DNA of 52,501 nt, from NCBI GenBank assembly GCA_903901015.1, contig CAIUPH010000110.1, positions 1 through 52,501 of the forward strand, in the 5' to 3' direction. This document shows, piece by piece, positions 1-8,395 of this stretch. The stretch is from Candidatus Bathyarchaeota archaeon. GTDB taxonomy: Archaea > Thermoproteota > Bathyarchaeia > Bathyarchaeales > Bathycorpusculaceae. Positions within the stretch are counted from its first letter, which is position 1, and every line of letters starts with the position of its first letter. The notes below the pieces were generated by a model, which saw only the letters and a list, made by a program, of their open reading frames with translations, searched no databases and was not told where the DNA came from. The position numbers and the translations under genes are program-made.

Positions 1-78
1 CAACCTGCAACATCTCCTTAAGCCGATTTTCATCCTCAACGCTCGACAACTCCTCAGGCAAAACAAGCTCAGAAGAAG
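1..78 (-). pseudogene. Partial gene at window edge, ELPSVE-type fragment
   Basis: Reading leftwards, this stretch encodes a peptide with the core LPEELSSVEDENRLKEMLQV and runs off the window edge, so only one end is visible. The start is unclear because a stop lies just upstream of the serine run and no good ATG is seen. The same core (serine run, LP-EL-SVE, then LK) recurs twice in the next 650 bases, so it belongs to a small repeated family. I do not recognise the family. It could be the start of an intact gene beyond the edge. Confidence 0.35.
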
Positions 79-216
79 AAAAAAAACACGATTATTTTTA
101 TTATCAGCTATTTTTTTCTTCTACCCACTAATTTTTTGACACCTGCAAAAAACAAAACTGCTCTCTAAACAAGATACCCTAACACAACTAAAATGAAAAC
201 AAACCACTACAAAACA

Positions 217-420
217 TCAATTTCCAAGCCACCCAACCTCCCAGAAAACAAATCCAAGACGACGAATCTTCGCACGCACCGACTCCTCAGAAACACCCAA
301 CTTTTTAGCAACAACAGAATAGCGGAGTTTTCGCTTCAACAAGACCCTTAAGCGCCTCTTCAACGCTTGGCAACTCCTTGGGCACAACGATAGAAGTAGT
401 ACTGGTATAGCCCTTAGCAC
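217..420 (-). pseudogene. Frameshifted remnant of an ELPSVE/helix-turn-helix protein
   Basis: One frame gives a 67-residue reading whose C-terminal half looks like a helix-turn-helix (VVAKKLGVSEESVRAKIRRL). The neighbouring frame over the first half reads TSIVVPKELPSVEEALKGLV, matching the other fragments nearby. The sensible protein therefore changes frame near position 340. It probably began as a small DNA-binding protein with an N-terminal ELPSVE segment and a C-terminal helix-turn-helix. Function is not recognisable beyond that. A sequencing error is possible, but the neighbouring fragments are also incomplete, which favours decay. Confidence 0.4.
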
Positions 421-448
421 TACTACATCTAACTTGAGATATTTACTC

Positions 449-480
449 GTTGAAATCGCACTAAGGAGAATTGAAAACTA
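449..480 (+). repeat. 32-nt direct repeat, copy 1
   Basis: The sequence GTTGAAATCGCACTAAGG followed by AGAATTGAAAACT recurs at 660-691 with one substitution and one indel. The ending ATTGAAAAC resembles the 3' end of many archaeal CRISPR repeats. However, the two copies are about 210 bases apart and the second is in frame with a protein-like reading, so this is not a CRISPR array. Confidence 0.5.
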
Positions 481-686
481 ATCTTAGGGTTCTATCCCTC
501 AGTTTTGAGGGTAAATGTAGCGAGAACGCAATTTACCAGAAACTTTTGGGTTTGAAGTCAAAAGAAGAAGATAGAAAAAAACACTCTTCTTCTACTACCT
601 TAAAGTTGCCTAATGAACTTCCAAGTGTTGAGAATACGCTTAAGACGTTGAGTGCAACGGTTGAAATCACACTAAGGCAGAATTGA
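471..686 (+). pseudogene. ELPSVE-family fragment on the plus strand
   Basis: A 71-codon reading opens with TTG inside repeat copy 1 and ends inside repeat copy 2. Its C-terminal part (SSSTTLKLPNELPSVENTLK) clearly matches the minus-strand fragments at 1-78 and 217-420. No convincing ribosome binding site or promoter precedes it. The protein ends where its relatives continue, so it is most likely a truncated copy of the same family in opposite orientation. A functional small protein cannot be excluded. Confidence 0.3.
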
Positions 687-691
687 AAACT
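660..691 (+). repeat. 32-nt direct repeat, copy 2
   Basis: Second copy of the 449-480 repeat: GTTGAAATCACACTAAGG followed by CAGAATTGAAAACT. The 10-mer ACTAAGGCAG occurs a third time at about 710-720, within a degenerate third copy. Confidence 0.5.
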
Positions 692-729
692 GATGGCTGT
701 GGAAAACAAAACTAAGGCAGTCTAATTCT

Positions 730-1812
730 TCATTGGGCACAGTGCTGCACTTTGAGGACTTGTTCGTAGTAGCGCGGGCAATAAGTCAACGTGACCTGCC
801 AGAAACTTCCCGCGGGCGACTCAACCTCTTCCAGGTTGCCTTCAACGATTACGGTTTCGTCTTTTTGGGCTTGCTGGCGGAACTCTTCCATGTAGCTGAA
901 AACCCGCGTGGCTTTTAGGGCTTCTTTGGGTCCGCCCAGAACTTCCAAGGGTTCGATGCCGTAAATCGATGGAATGAAAGGCGCTTCATCGTCTGATGTG
1001 ACGCGGGCTTTTAATTTTACCCAGCCCTTCTGCTTAATCTTTGTCTTGGGGTCGTATTCAGATTTGATTTCGCCCCATGCCTTTACGGGTTCGAATTCGG
1101 CTTTGATGACTCTGCCGCTTTGGCTTCTGTCGTCGTATAAGCCGTAGATCATTTTGCGGCGCTGGTGCCAAACAAAGTCTTTTACGTCGAAGTTTTTGAA
1201 ACGCCAATCTTTCCCCCTCATGACGTCTTCGGATTCAAACTCGTTCCTCAAGCCAGAACTGGAATCGGAATATAATTCTGCCATTGTTTGGCGGACCTTG
1301 GCGTTTTCTGCTTTGCCATAGATCGTCAAGTCAATGTCGGAGTATTTTGGGTGATGGAAACCATGAAGCATCGAGCCGAAGACTCCGAAATCTCCACTTT
1401 TTAACCCCGTGTTTGTCAATGCGATTCCGAGGACGCGTTCCATCGCCGCCAGCAGATGGTCGACTGGTCCCGCATTGAGTAGTTCCTGAAGGCGCGGCTG
1501 AGGCTGCCTTGCTTCAGCAATGAGGTTTTTTGGCACCCCGACAATTTTTAGTCCAAGCATCTCATGGTTAATTAGGTACTGGGGATACTTTTTGGCGACG
1601 AGTTTCATGCCTTCGTCGTTATAGAACTTGTAGAAAACCTCGCTTCTGCCCGTTCTTGGCGCACGGGGGTCTTTCGATTGGAAAATCAGCGACGAAGCAT
1701 ACTCCGCGTCGCATATGTAGCTGTATTTGGGGTGGCTGTAACCGAAGACTCGGAAAATCAAGCCTTCCGAAGTTTGAATCCCGTCGCGGTCCCGAAGCGC
1801 TAAAGCGGCCAT
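730..1812 (-). CDS. COG1665-type predicted nucleotidyltransferase (paralog 2)
   Basis: A 360-residue archaeal protein of the predicted-nucleotidyltransferase type (COG1665). The central polymerase-beta-like signature is visible at about residues 145-170: a glycine-serine helix ([11 protein letters not shown]) followed by the metal-binding pair SDIDLTIYG. The N-terminal half carries a conserved [10 protein letters not shown] segment shared with its neighbour, and the C-terminal third is likely a beta-rich domain. Substrate is unknown; the family is assigned from fold only. The start overlaps the end of the upstream paralog by 13 bases, so the two are translated together and may act as a pair. 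No toxin-antitoxin partner is seen. Confidence 0.75.
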   Translation of the reverse strand: MAALALRDRDGIQTSEGLIFRVFGYSHPKYSYICDAEYASSLIFQSKDPRAPRTGRSEVFYKFYNDEGMKLVAKKYPQYLINHEMLGLKIVGVPKNLIAEARQPQPRLQELLNAGPVDHLLAAMERVLGIALTNTGLKSGDFGVFGSMLHGFHHPKYSDIDLTIYGKAENAKVRQTMAELYSDSSSGLRNEFESEDVMRGKDWRFKNFDVKDFVWHQRRKMIYGLYDDRSQSGRVIKAEFEPVKAWGEIKSEYDPKTKIKQKGWVKLKARVTSDDEAPFIPSIYGIEPLEVLGGPKEALKATRVFSYMEEFRQQAQKDETVIVEGNLEEVESPAGSFWQVTLTYCPRYYEQVLKVQHCAQ

Positions 1813-2855
1813 ATGTACTCTTCTTCCGAAGTAGCTGTTCCAACCACAACCTGATAGCTAACGCTGCTGTCCAGTGTTGACTCCACTTTTTCCAATGTTC
1901 CAGCAACCTTAACTTGCTGCCCTGCTCTTGCAACGTTTCGGTAGCAGCCGATGTTTGAGACGACCTGCGTGGGGATTTTGTCGAGGTCAAGCTCCGACTG
2001 GTCATCCATGGGCTGGTAACCGCTGATTTTGTAGATTGCTGGGCGGTACATGGTTTCTGTGTCGTCGCAGACAGTTGCCGCGAAACGCAGCGTTGCAAGC
2101 GGTGTATAGGTGTAATCGCCGAAGCGAGTTTTGATTTCCTCAGGTTTTTTGGTGGCGTTGTACATCCAGATTTTACCCTGGTACTTGCCCACGAATTTCC
2201 GTGCCGCTTCAATTCGGTTGCCAGCGATGTATGTGAGTTTGTTTTCGTTCACAAGTCTTTGTATGGCGTCTTCTACGACGCGGAAGTTGTTTGTGCCGTA
2301 CACGACAAAGTCGATGTCTGATTCGGGAGCATGCATGTTAAGAGCGATGGAACCGTGAATCCCTAAATCTTCACAAGCAACGCCCGATTCTTTGGAGATG
2401 AGGTCGACTAGGTTGATTGCCATTTTCTGGAGTCCGTCAGGTTTAGGTAAGTTCTGGAGCCAAACCAATCGGTCTTTGGGAACAAAAACCTGCTCAATCA
2501 CATCCAACGGAGCAGTGATTAGTTCTTTGCCGCGTGTGTTGTCAAAGTAGAGGTAGTTTGGGAAGGTTTTGCGGAAGGCTTCAATGAAGGTCTGGTAGTT
2601 TTTGGCGGTGTAGAGTTTTTCTGCGCGGAAAAGCTGCTGAGTAAGTTCGTCCGTGCCAAATTTCCACGTGCGGGTAAGCATTTCCACGTTGAAGAGCGGC
2701 TTATACTGCGCGGGAATGTACTTGAGAAATGCGAAAACGCGGTCTTCGGGATGTTCGTACCCGAAAGTGTTCATGATGAAGCCGTCTTTAGTGACGAATG
2801 TGTCTCCATCCATAGGAGTCCAAACTTGTGGGTCTTCCGTAATTGTGCACCGCAA
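1800..2855 (-). CDS. COG1665-type predicted nucleotidyltransferase (paralog 1)
   Basis: A 351-residue protein with the same layout as the gene just downstream. The N-terminal motif is [14 protein letters not shown], matching [14 protein letters not shown] of the paralog. At about residues 168-190 lies the nucleotidyltransferase signature [20 protein letters not shown], with the GS turn and the DxD metal pair. A C-terminal domain of about 120 residues follows. The two proteins are diverged, so the duplication is old. The gene is first in a two-gene unit. No RNA or protein partner is visible nearby, so the nucleotidyl acceptor remains unknown. Confidence 0.75.
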   Translation of the reverse strand: MRCTITEDPQVWTPMDGDTFVTKDGFIMNTFGYEHPEDRVFAFLKYIPAQYKPLFNVEMLTRTWKFGTDELTQQLFRAEKLYTAKNYQTFIEAFRKTFPNYLYFDNTRGKELITAPLDVIEQVFVPKDRLVWLQNLPKPDGLQKMAINLVDLISKESGVACEDLGIHGSIALNMHAPESDIDFVVYGTNNFRVVEDAIQRLVNENKLTYIAGNRIEAARKFVGKYQGKIWMYNATKKPEEIKTRFGDYTYTPLATLRFAATVCDDTETMYRPAIYKISGYQPMDDQSELDLDKIPTQVVSNIGCYRNVARAGQQVKVAGTLEKVESTLDSSVSYQVVVGTATSEEEYIWPL

Positions 2856-2925
2856 AATAAGGGTGAAGCGTATATTAAAAAAGCTATTGCATCCAAGTGC
2901 AACCTGTGTTAATGACGTTTGAAAC

Positions 2926-2980
2926 CGCCAATACTGACCTACCCCTCTATGGTTTCAACATAGAACCACCATTAAGCTGC
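2926..2980. repeat. Dispersed intergenic repeat, copy A
   Basis: The segment CGCCAATACTGACCTACCCC followed by TCTATGGTTTCAACATAGAACCAC is shared with 35746-35816, which has a 27-base insertion in the middle, and partly with 21459-21492 on the other strand. The part CTATGGTTTCAACATAG is a short hairpin (CTATG/CATAG). The copy lies upstream of the nucleotidyltransferase pair, outside any gene. Confidence 0.55.
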
Positions 2981-3057
2981 AAATATCAAGAGTTATCACT
3001 GCGTTTTATTCTAAAACAAAACCCCATTTACCCTGCAATGGCACTCTGGCAAAAGAA

Positions 3058-3183
3058 TTAAGCCCATGCTTTAGATCGCACGCGACCGCATTGAGAACAA
3101 CAGTTAAGGATTTCGCCGTTTTCGCTGATTTTAACCTCAACATGTTCTCCACTACATTTAGGGCAGACATCAAATTTCATCAT
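3058..3183 (-). CDS. Very small zinc-ribbon protein (41 aa)
   Basis: A 41-residue protein starting MMKFDVCPKCSGEHVEVKIS and ending VRSKAWA. Two cysteine pairs, CPKC at residues 7-10 and CSQC at 29-32 (with an extra Cys28), would bind one zinc in a rubredoxin-like ribbon. A GGAG-like site lies about 10 bases upstream of the ATG, supporting translation. The gene stands alone between the nucleotidyltransferase pair and a broken gene. Such mini zinc ribbons are common in archaea and usually bind nucleic acid or proteins; the target is unknown. Confidence 0.65.
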   Translation of the reverse strand: MMKFDVCPKCSGEHVEVKISENGEILNCCSQCGRVRSKAWA

Positions 3184-3507
3184 TTATTTTTTCACTCCGA
3201 TTATGTTTTGTGAACAGTCAAAAGCAGCCAAAACCTACTGGGCTCTGGAGCGGTAGTCTTTAATCAAAAAGAGTATTGACCTATTCCAAGCATTCTAGTA
3301 GTCGCTGTCTTTTATTGATGTTTCGGTTTTTCAAGCAAAAATACAGGTTTTTGTTAGTAGTTGTAACCGAAGACGTCCTTAGCTACAACAACAACCAACG
3401 GGAAGCCATGCTCAATGTGTTTTGCCTTCTGGGGCTGTTTTTGGTTGCTTTCTGGTTGTACTGGCAACCACAAGCAGTGATTACGAAAAGAAATGCCGCA
3501 ATTAAGC
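3184..3507. other. Intergenic stretch without a supported gene
   Basis: This 324-base stretch separates the zinc ribbon from the frameshifted gene. One plus-strand frame stays open for 81 codons with a hydrophobic stretch, but it has no ribosome binding site and overlaps the end of the gene at 3508. The 17-mer GGTTGCTTTCTGGTTGT near 3443 recurs near 22257. Nothing else is seen. Confidence 0.4.
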
Positions 3508-4174
3508 TCACAAGCATTTAAGATAATTGAGCATCTGCTGAAGTTCCCCAGTTTTCTTCATCTGCTCTTTTTCTAGCATCTCTGCAATACTGGATTTGAT
3601 GTAGAGTCCGCCAGCGGGATAAAGTTGACGAGCAACCAAGGTGAAGACTTTACAGTTTTCTTTCCTTATCGCTTCTTGTTTAAATCGCCATCTGTAAGGA
3701 GTTCTGGGTGAAAGCAGCGTTTCAGATAGAACGATAACAGCAAAATTCCTTACATTGATAGTTGCTTCAAGCTCATTGAATTTAACGCGCAAAACCTTGT
3801 TTGGGTCTTCCCGCTTTCCATTTTCCAAAGGTTTGCCGCCGGCACCGCTGTTCCTAATCGCAATCACACATCTTCACCTGGTCAGACTGGAAGGTTTTTT
3901 GGTTTGGGTCTACACCGCTTTTTAAAAGAAGCAGATCATTTTTTATTTTAGATTCTTGAATTGTAACGTCTGGCATCGTCGAAAGGTTAAGGTTTTGCCT
4001 CCTCAGGTGGTTGCGCATGATTATTTCTGCTGGATTTCCAGATGTCTCGCGGGCTGTTTTGTCGATTTTTTGTTTCTCAAATTCTTCACAGACCTCGATT
4101 AACATCAGGTATTCTTCATCGCAGGCAGTTAAGAAGGGTTTACTGGAATAATTGGGCATTAACAGAAATATCAC
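3508..4174 (-). pseudogene. Frameshifted protein, possibly PD-(D/E)XK nuclease-like
   Basis: Two overlapping readings (4174-3854, 106 aa, and 3867-3508, 119 aa) join into one protein of about 220 residues if a single extra base near 3862 is removed. The joined centre reads SDQVKM-VIAIRNSGAGGK. The second half (PNKVLRVKFNELEATINVRN, then FAVIVLSETLL) looks like one continuous alpha/beta domain. In PD-(D/E)XK nucleases the strand at this point carries D..ExK; here those places appear as K, A and R, which would be inactive. The nuclease idea is inference from pattern. The frameshift is seen directly and could be real decay or a sequencing error. Confidence 0.5.
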
Positions 4175-4438
4175 GCTTTAACATAAAAAAAGTTTTGTAA
4201 TTAGTCATTATGCTGCGACTACCTAAAAATTCGCATACAATTTTATCGCCGTTAAAGAGGCAAACTGCCATTTATAGCTGCAATCGGCGATATCCTGAGC
4301 AGAGAACCCGCCATAAGCCTGCACACCCATGATACAGAGCAGTAAGCCCTTTGCTCTTTTTTGGTGGCTATTTTCCACTGAAGCTTTTTCAAAGTGTTTT
4401 TATGTGAGACTGCCCTAAGTTACGAGTGGTGTTCTTAA

Positions 4439-4720
4439 ATGGTTGAAGATTTTGAACAAGACGATTTCGACATGATTGACCCAACAGCCAAAAAAGTTCT
4501 CGTAACCCTTTCCCAATTTGAGAAAGGCCTCTTAGTGACGGTGGACCTCTTACACAAAAAAACAGGTTTAATGCCTGAAGCCCTAAACGACGCAGTGCGG
4601 CACCTCTCAAAATCCAAGCTCATCGACATACCCGACCCGACAAAAAAACATGGCCCCTACGATTTCAGCACCGTCGAAATATCCGACTTGGGAAGAGAAG
4701 TGCTAGCGAAATTCGGATAA
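4439..4720 (+). CDS. Small winged-helix-like protein
   Basis: A 93-residue acidic protein. After a short acidic N-terminus (MVEDFEQDDFDMIDPTAKKV), residues 25-65 read as a helix-turn-helix: LVTVDLLHKKTGLMPEALND, then AVRHLSKSKLIDIPDP. The segment STVEISDLGREVLAKFG at the end fits the wing and last helix of archaeal winged-helix regulators. It stands alone, with a different unit on each side. DNA binding is inferred from the fold pattern; the target is unknown. Confidence 0.6.
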   Translation: MVEDFEQDDFDMIDPTAKKVLVTLSQFEKGLLVTVDLLHKKTGLMPEALNDAVRHLSKSKLIDIPDPTKKHGPYDFSTVEISDLGREVLAKFG

Positions 4721-4822
4721 AACATTACAACTCAGCCCTCACCTTAACTCAAAGATACTTTTTCTTTTTTTAGAATTAAACTGCCTGGTTATTTGATGAG
4801 AGCCTCTGACCACAGCATAACC

Positions 4823-4848
4823 TAATGCTTATATAGTTAAATGCTTAT
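4823..4848 (+). promoter_or_regulatory. TATA box and paired operator repeat of the ArsR unit
   Basis: A TATA-like box (TTATATAG, 4829-4836) is embedded in a direct repeat AATGCTTAT at 4824-4832 and 4840-4848, one and a half helical turns apart. Transcription should begin near 4857, which rules out the in-frame ATG at 4841 and supports ATG 4868. The doubled motif overlapping the promoter is a natural autoregulatory site for the ArsR protein encoded next. Confidence 0.5.
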
Positions 4849-4867
4849 GCACTCACAGGCATTCCAA

Positions 4868-5230
4868 ATGATTGAAGAAAAGAAATGCAAACAACTAATC
4901 GAAACCGCTGACGTTTTTAAAGCCCTTGGTGACATCAACCGTCTGGCAATAATCAGCATCCTTGCCTCAGAAACAGATAAAACCTGCGTTGGTGACCTTG
5001 CAAAAAAGCTGGAAATCACCCAGCCTGCAACCAGCCAACATCTAAGGACCCTAAAAAGCGTTAAGTTTATCGAATCTAAAAAAGAAGGCAACTTTACCTT
5101 CTACAGGTTCAACCTCGAAGCCGTCATCAAATGCAAAAGAAACGTAGACGAACTCTTCAACCAGGCTCTAAACAAATGCAAAAACACAAACAAAGCCTCA
5201 CCCAACAAGGGAAGTGTAGAAAATGAATGA
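4868..5230 (+). CDS. ArsR-family winged-helix repressor
   Basis: About 120 residues with the ArsR fold: VFKALGDINRLAIISILA near the start, then a recognition helix in LEITQPATSQHLRTLKSVKF and a wing, KKEGNFTFYRF. Cysteines (Cys near the N-terminus, Cys in the CVGDLA segment and CKRNVD) could bind metal or sense redox, but no classical CxC site is present. The chosen ATG fits the upstream TATA box; an ATG 27 bases earlier lies too close to it. The gene overlaps the following nitroreductase by 8 bases, so the regulator and flavoprotein form an operon. Confidence 0.8.
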   Translation: MIEEKKCKQLIETADVFKALGDINRLAIISILASETDKTCVGDLAKKLEITQPATSQHLRTLKSVKFIESKKEGNFTFYRFNLEAVIKCKRNVDELFNQALNKCKNTNKASPNKGSVENE

Positions 5231-5987
5231 AACTGCCCTATATGATGCAATTTTTAAGAGAAAATCAATAAGAGATTACGATCAAACGCCAATTGACTCA
5301 AATCGCCTTGAAGAGATCTCAAGGAACTTGCAGTCATTAAAACCTCTGTTAGCAGACATTAAAACAGAGTTCAAGATTATCTCCCCAAATCAGGTAACCA
5401 GAAAAATCAATAACAATGCACCGCACTATATTGCCGCATTCTCAGAAGCCAAAGACGCCTACAAAATCAACATGGGTTTTATGCTTCAGCAAATGGACCT
5501 TTATTTTTCAACGACTGGATTAGGCAGTTGCTGGTTGGGCATTCCTCAACCAACCAAAGAAGTTAAAGAGTCTTCAAATCTTGAATTCATAGCTTTAATG
5601 TCGTTTGGGAATCCCAAGGAAACACTACACCGGACGAGCGCTTCAGAGTTTCATAGAAAACCGCTTTCAGACATAACCAATATTGAGGGCGCCAACGACT
5701 TATTAGAAGCAGCGCGTCTTGCTCCATCAGCAGTGAACTTGCAAAACTGGTATTTTACTGGTAACAAGAATACAATTCATGCGTATTCCTCCAAAGCTGG
5801 CTTCCTTAGGTCAATGGTAGGCGGCGGTCACTTTCCTGTCAACATGGGTATTGCACTTTACCATTTGAAGCTTGCAACAGAACACTTCGGCATGAAAAAC
5901 AAATTCATTTTTGACCCATCGAAAGATAAAAGTCCACCCAAGAATCTTGAATACGTTGCTACTTTAGAGATTGAACAGACAAGTTAA
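5223..5987 (+). CDS. Nitroreductase-family flavoprotein
   Basis: A 254-residue protein of the putative TM nitroreductase type. The N-terminus has the FMN phosphate-binding motif FKRKSIRDYDQTPID, and the middle (MLQQMDLYFSTTGLGSCWLG) fits the dimer and flavin-contact region. The C-terminal half has EAARLAPSAVNLQNWYF, another flavin-contact motif; the two motifs lie in two halves of one chain, which is typical for the single-chain nitroreductases. It should bind FMN and reduce an unknown substrate with a nicotinamide or F420-type donor. Operon context with an ArsR repressor suggests induction by a metal, oxidant or electrophile. Confidence 0.8.
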   Translation: MNETALYDAIFKRKSIRDYDQTPIDSNRLEEISRNLQSLKPLLADIKTEFKIISPNQVTRKINNNAPHYIAAFSEAKDAYKINMGFMLQQMDLYFSTTGLGSCWLGIPQPTKEVKESSNLEFIALMSFGNPKETLHRTSASEFHRKPLSDITNIEGANDLLEAARLAPSAVNLQNWYFTGNKNTIHAYSSKAGFLRSMVGGGHFPVNMGIALYHLKLATEHFGMKNKFIFDPSKDKSPPKNLEYVATLEIEQTS

Positions 5988-6333
5988 GGATAGAACCACC
6001 TCTTGTCGCGCTCCCATTTGGCGTTGGATCAGGTTACCCAGCTTTCGTGAATGAGCATGCCTACTGGAAAAAAACGTGACAAATAATAGCGCAAATTTTG
6101 GCTAAAAAAAAGACTTGAGACGCCGTCTTTGCATGGGGCGGCGTTTGTTGAAGTTTACTTGATCCATTTGAGGATGTTGGTGTTCTTTCTTTTACTCTCT
6201 GCAGGCTTACGAGCATGACCACAACTTGCGTCCCACTTTAGACTTGATGCTCAAAAAGAGTATAGAGCACTAAAAAGGATGATTTCGTGAGGTGACTACA
6301 TTTCCATTTTTTGTAGTCACCCTAAAGTTTGAA
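5988..6333. other. Intergenic stretch with one strong hairpin
   Basis: No supported gene. At 6118-6146 an 8-bp stem (AGACGCCG / CGGCGTTT, one G-T pair) closes a 13-base loop, about 130 bases after the nitroreductase stop; it may be a terminator or an RNA element. A minus-strand frame of about 30 codons over 6160-6255 is open but has no start codon. Confidence 0.4.
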
Positions 6334-6420
6334 TGGCGCGGGATGTGGGAATTGAACCCACGCGGCCTTTCGACCACGGACTTAGCAGGCCCGCCCCATA
6401 CCAGGCTTGGGGAATCCCGC
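6334..6420 (-). tRNA. tRNA-Ser (anticodon GCU), CCA encoded
   Basis: On the minus strand the acceptor arm GCGGGAT pairs with ATCCCGC. The anticodon loop reads CTGCTAA, giving GCU, which decodes AGC and AGU serine codons. A long variable arm (about 15 bases) after the anticodon stem marks a class II tRNA, as expected for serine. The T loop is GTGGGTTCAATTCCCAC. The discriminator is G, and CCA is genomically encoded. No intron is visible. Confidence 0.95.
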
Positions 6421-6783
6421 ACACGCCTAAAATTTTTTTTGCGCCTGTTTTGCCTGTATTCTGTAGATTGTAAGTGCTCGGCTATTTTTTGTTTTCTATA
6501 TGTGGCTGAGCCAAGTTACCGTGTCGGGGTCCAACCGAGTTTTTTGTCGGGGCGTTTGCAAGGGAATGTACCCTAAGACCTTTATCTGTAAGCGACATGG
6601 AAAATATGCAAGGAACATCCAAGGAAAAGTTTCTTGTTAGTGAAACCGCCTAAGCGAACCAAAATAATTTCAGTCAAGTTTTTTGCAGAAAGGCGAAAAG
6701 GAGAATTTGGGGCAAAGAATTTAACCGAGTGTTAATCATGAAAAACGAAGAATATTTGAAGTGTACCCGAAGGAAGATTTAAG
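6421..6783. other. Intergenic leader region before the secreted protein
   Basis: The 363 bases between the tRNA 5' end and the secreted-protein start contain no supported gene. The tRNA promoter should lie at 6440-6470 on the minus strand, but I see no clear TATA box. A purine-rich AAGGAAG at 6771-6777 is the likely ribosome binding site for the GTG start at 6784. Confidence 0.35.
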
Positions 6784-8292
6784 GTGAAAAAAAGGTTAGC
6801 TATCGGCTTAGCAGCAATCATAATCATTGTCGTTTCCATTTCAGCGTTTGCAACCATAGAAATGTACGATCCCGCCGTGGCAACTAAGAAACCGTTCTAT
6901 GTCGGCGTCACCTACTGTGGAAGTTCAACCGCGGAAGCAAAACAATTAATCGACAAAGTGGCGAATTATACTAACCTGTTTGTTTTAGACTCTGGAACAC
7001 TGCAGGATAATGTTCAAGCCACAGAGGAAATCGGCGACTACGCCATCAACTCGGGATTAAATGTAATGTTGTGTCATAACCTTAGCGGCAACAAGAGCGG
7101 AATAGCGCCGTTGTTGACTTTGGTTCAAGGTCGTTGGGGAAACCAGTTTTTGGGGTTGTACTTTGGCGATGAACCAGGCGGCATAATGCTTGACACTATA
7201 GATCATTTTTCCAATAGCACTACTGACGCAAGAATAACTAAGCAAACTGGAACGATTCAAATCACAACTGGTTCGGATGATAACAGGATAGACACGTATT
7301 TTGAATCCTCGGGAATTATCATGATTAACACTTGGGCTACTGGCGAAGTTACAATCATTCAACCCGCTAATGGAACAGAGCAAGCTTGGCCGATCCATTC
7401 TCAAGTACAAAGTAGCTTTGTAAAAAATACCACTACTTACTTCCCAAACGGCACCATAACTTATGTTACGAGCAGCGACACAGGGTACAATCCCCTAACG
7501 TACTTACCAAACGGCACAGTTCTGGATAAGAACGGCACACAAGTAACTGACCAAGGCAACATTTCCCAGTTTGAACCCTACCATCAACTTTGGGATTCAA
7601 GCCCACTTGGATCCTACGCCAACGCCGCGGATATGTTTGTTAACTATGAACAATCCAACTTGAATTCGATTGGGAACCAATCAGCCGTAAAACTCTTCAC
7701 CGCAGACTATGGCCTTGACTGGTTTGATTATAAAGCAGGCTACGACGTCGTATTGGGCGAGTTGGGCTGGAACCAATCAACCCTGCAAAACCTCGCGTTG
7801 GTACGCGGCGCCGCAGACATGCAGGGCAAGGACTGGGGCACAATGATAACTTGGATGACTGCGGCTTATCCTTCTTTGCCAAGCGGCGACAAAATGTACG
7901 AGGACTTAAAGTTGTCGTATGAAGAGGGCGCCAAATACTCAGTTGTGTTCAACTATGCGCCAGGCGACAATGGCACGGGGCTTCTGCAGGATGAGCATTT
8001 TGCGGCGTTGCAGAAATTCTGGACGAATGTAGTTGTGAACCCGAAGGAAACCAACAACGTGAAGGCGCAGGACGCGTTGGTTCTGCCGAAGGATTACGGT
8101 TGGGGCATGCGAAACCCAACCGACACCATCTGGGGACTTTGGCAATCCGACGCTAAATCGCCACAGGTATGGAGCACCATGCAGGGTTCTCTTTCAAAGT
8201 ACGGCTCCAAACTTGACATAGTCTACGACGACCCTGCTTTTCCAGTTGCAGGCAGATACGTGCTTGTTTACTATTGGAACCAGACGGGCTAA
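6784..8292 (+). CDS. Secreted, probably glycosylated protein with TIM-barrel-like features
   Basis: A 502-residue exported protein. Residues 1-30 are a signal sequence or membrane anchor: KKR, then a long hydrophobic run, IGLAAIIIIVVSISAFA. More than ten N-x-S/T sequons (NYT, NLS, NKS, NST, NTT, NGT) suggest S-layer-type N-glycosylation. The segments FLGLYFGDEPGG (about residue 122) and YDVVLGELGWNQS (about 320) resemble strand ends of a TIM barrel bearing acidic residues, so a glycoside-hydrolase-like role is possible. No specific family is recognised. The start is GTG with AAGGAAG upstream. It lies alone between the tRNA and a flavin-binding protein. Confidence 0.7.
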   Translation: MKKRLAIGLAAIIIIVVSISAFATIEMYDPAVATKKPFYVGVTYCGSSTAEAKQLIDKVANYTNLFVLDSGTLQDNVQATEEIGDYAINSGLNVMLCHNLSGNKSGIAPLLTLVQGRWGNQFLGLYFGDEPGGIMLDTIDHFSNSTTDARITKQTGTIQITTGSDDNRIDTYFESSGIIMINTWATGEVTIIQPANGTEQAWPIHSQVQSSFVKNTTTYFPNGTITYVTSSDTGYNPLTYLPNGTVLDKNGTQVTDQGNISQFEPYHQLWDSSPLGSYANAADMFVNYEQSNLNSIGNQSAVKLFTADYGLDWFDYKAGYDVVLGELGWNQSTLQNLALVRGAADMQGKDWGTMITWMTAAYPSLPSGDKMYEDLKLSYEEGAKYSVVFNYAPGDNGTGLLQDEHFAALQKFWTNVVVNPKETNNVKAQDALVLPKDYGWGMRNPTDTIWGLWQSDAKSPQVWSTMQGSLSKYGSKLDIVYDDPAFPVAGRYVLVYYWNQTG

Positions 8293-8395
8293 GAAAGGGG
8301 TTTTACGGCTGATTGCGCCGATATAGTTTAAATGGGTGAGCTTGTTAAGTATTCTCTCGCAGATTTTCTGCACTTACGAAGTCATTGGTGGTTAC

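Noticed and set aside
449-720. A small CRISPR array
   Set aside because: The repeats are about 210 bases apart, the third copy is degenerate, and no regular spacers or cas genes exist nearby.
3276-3521. An 81-codon plus-strand frame with a hydrophobic stretch
   Set aside because: No ribosome site, no family likeness, and it overlaps the end of the gene on the other strand. The hydrophobic part is short.
4224-4378. A roughly 51-codon minus-strand frame with a GTG start upstream of the frameshifted gene
   Set aside because: It is protein-like in places but has no ribosome site or recognisable motif, and its exact frame could not be confirmed by counting.
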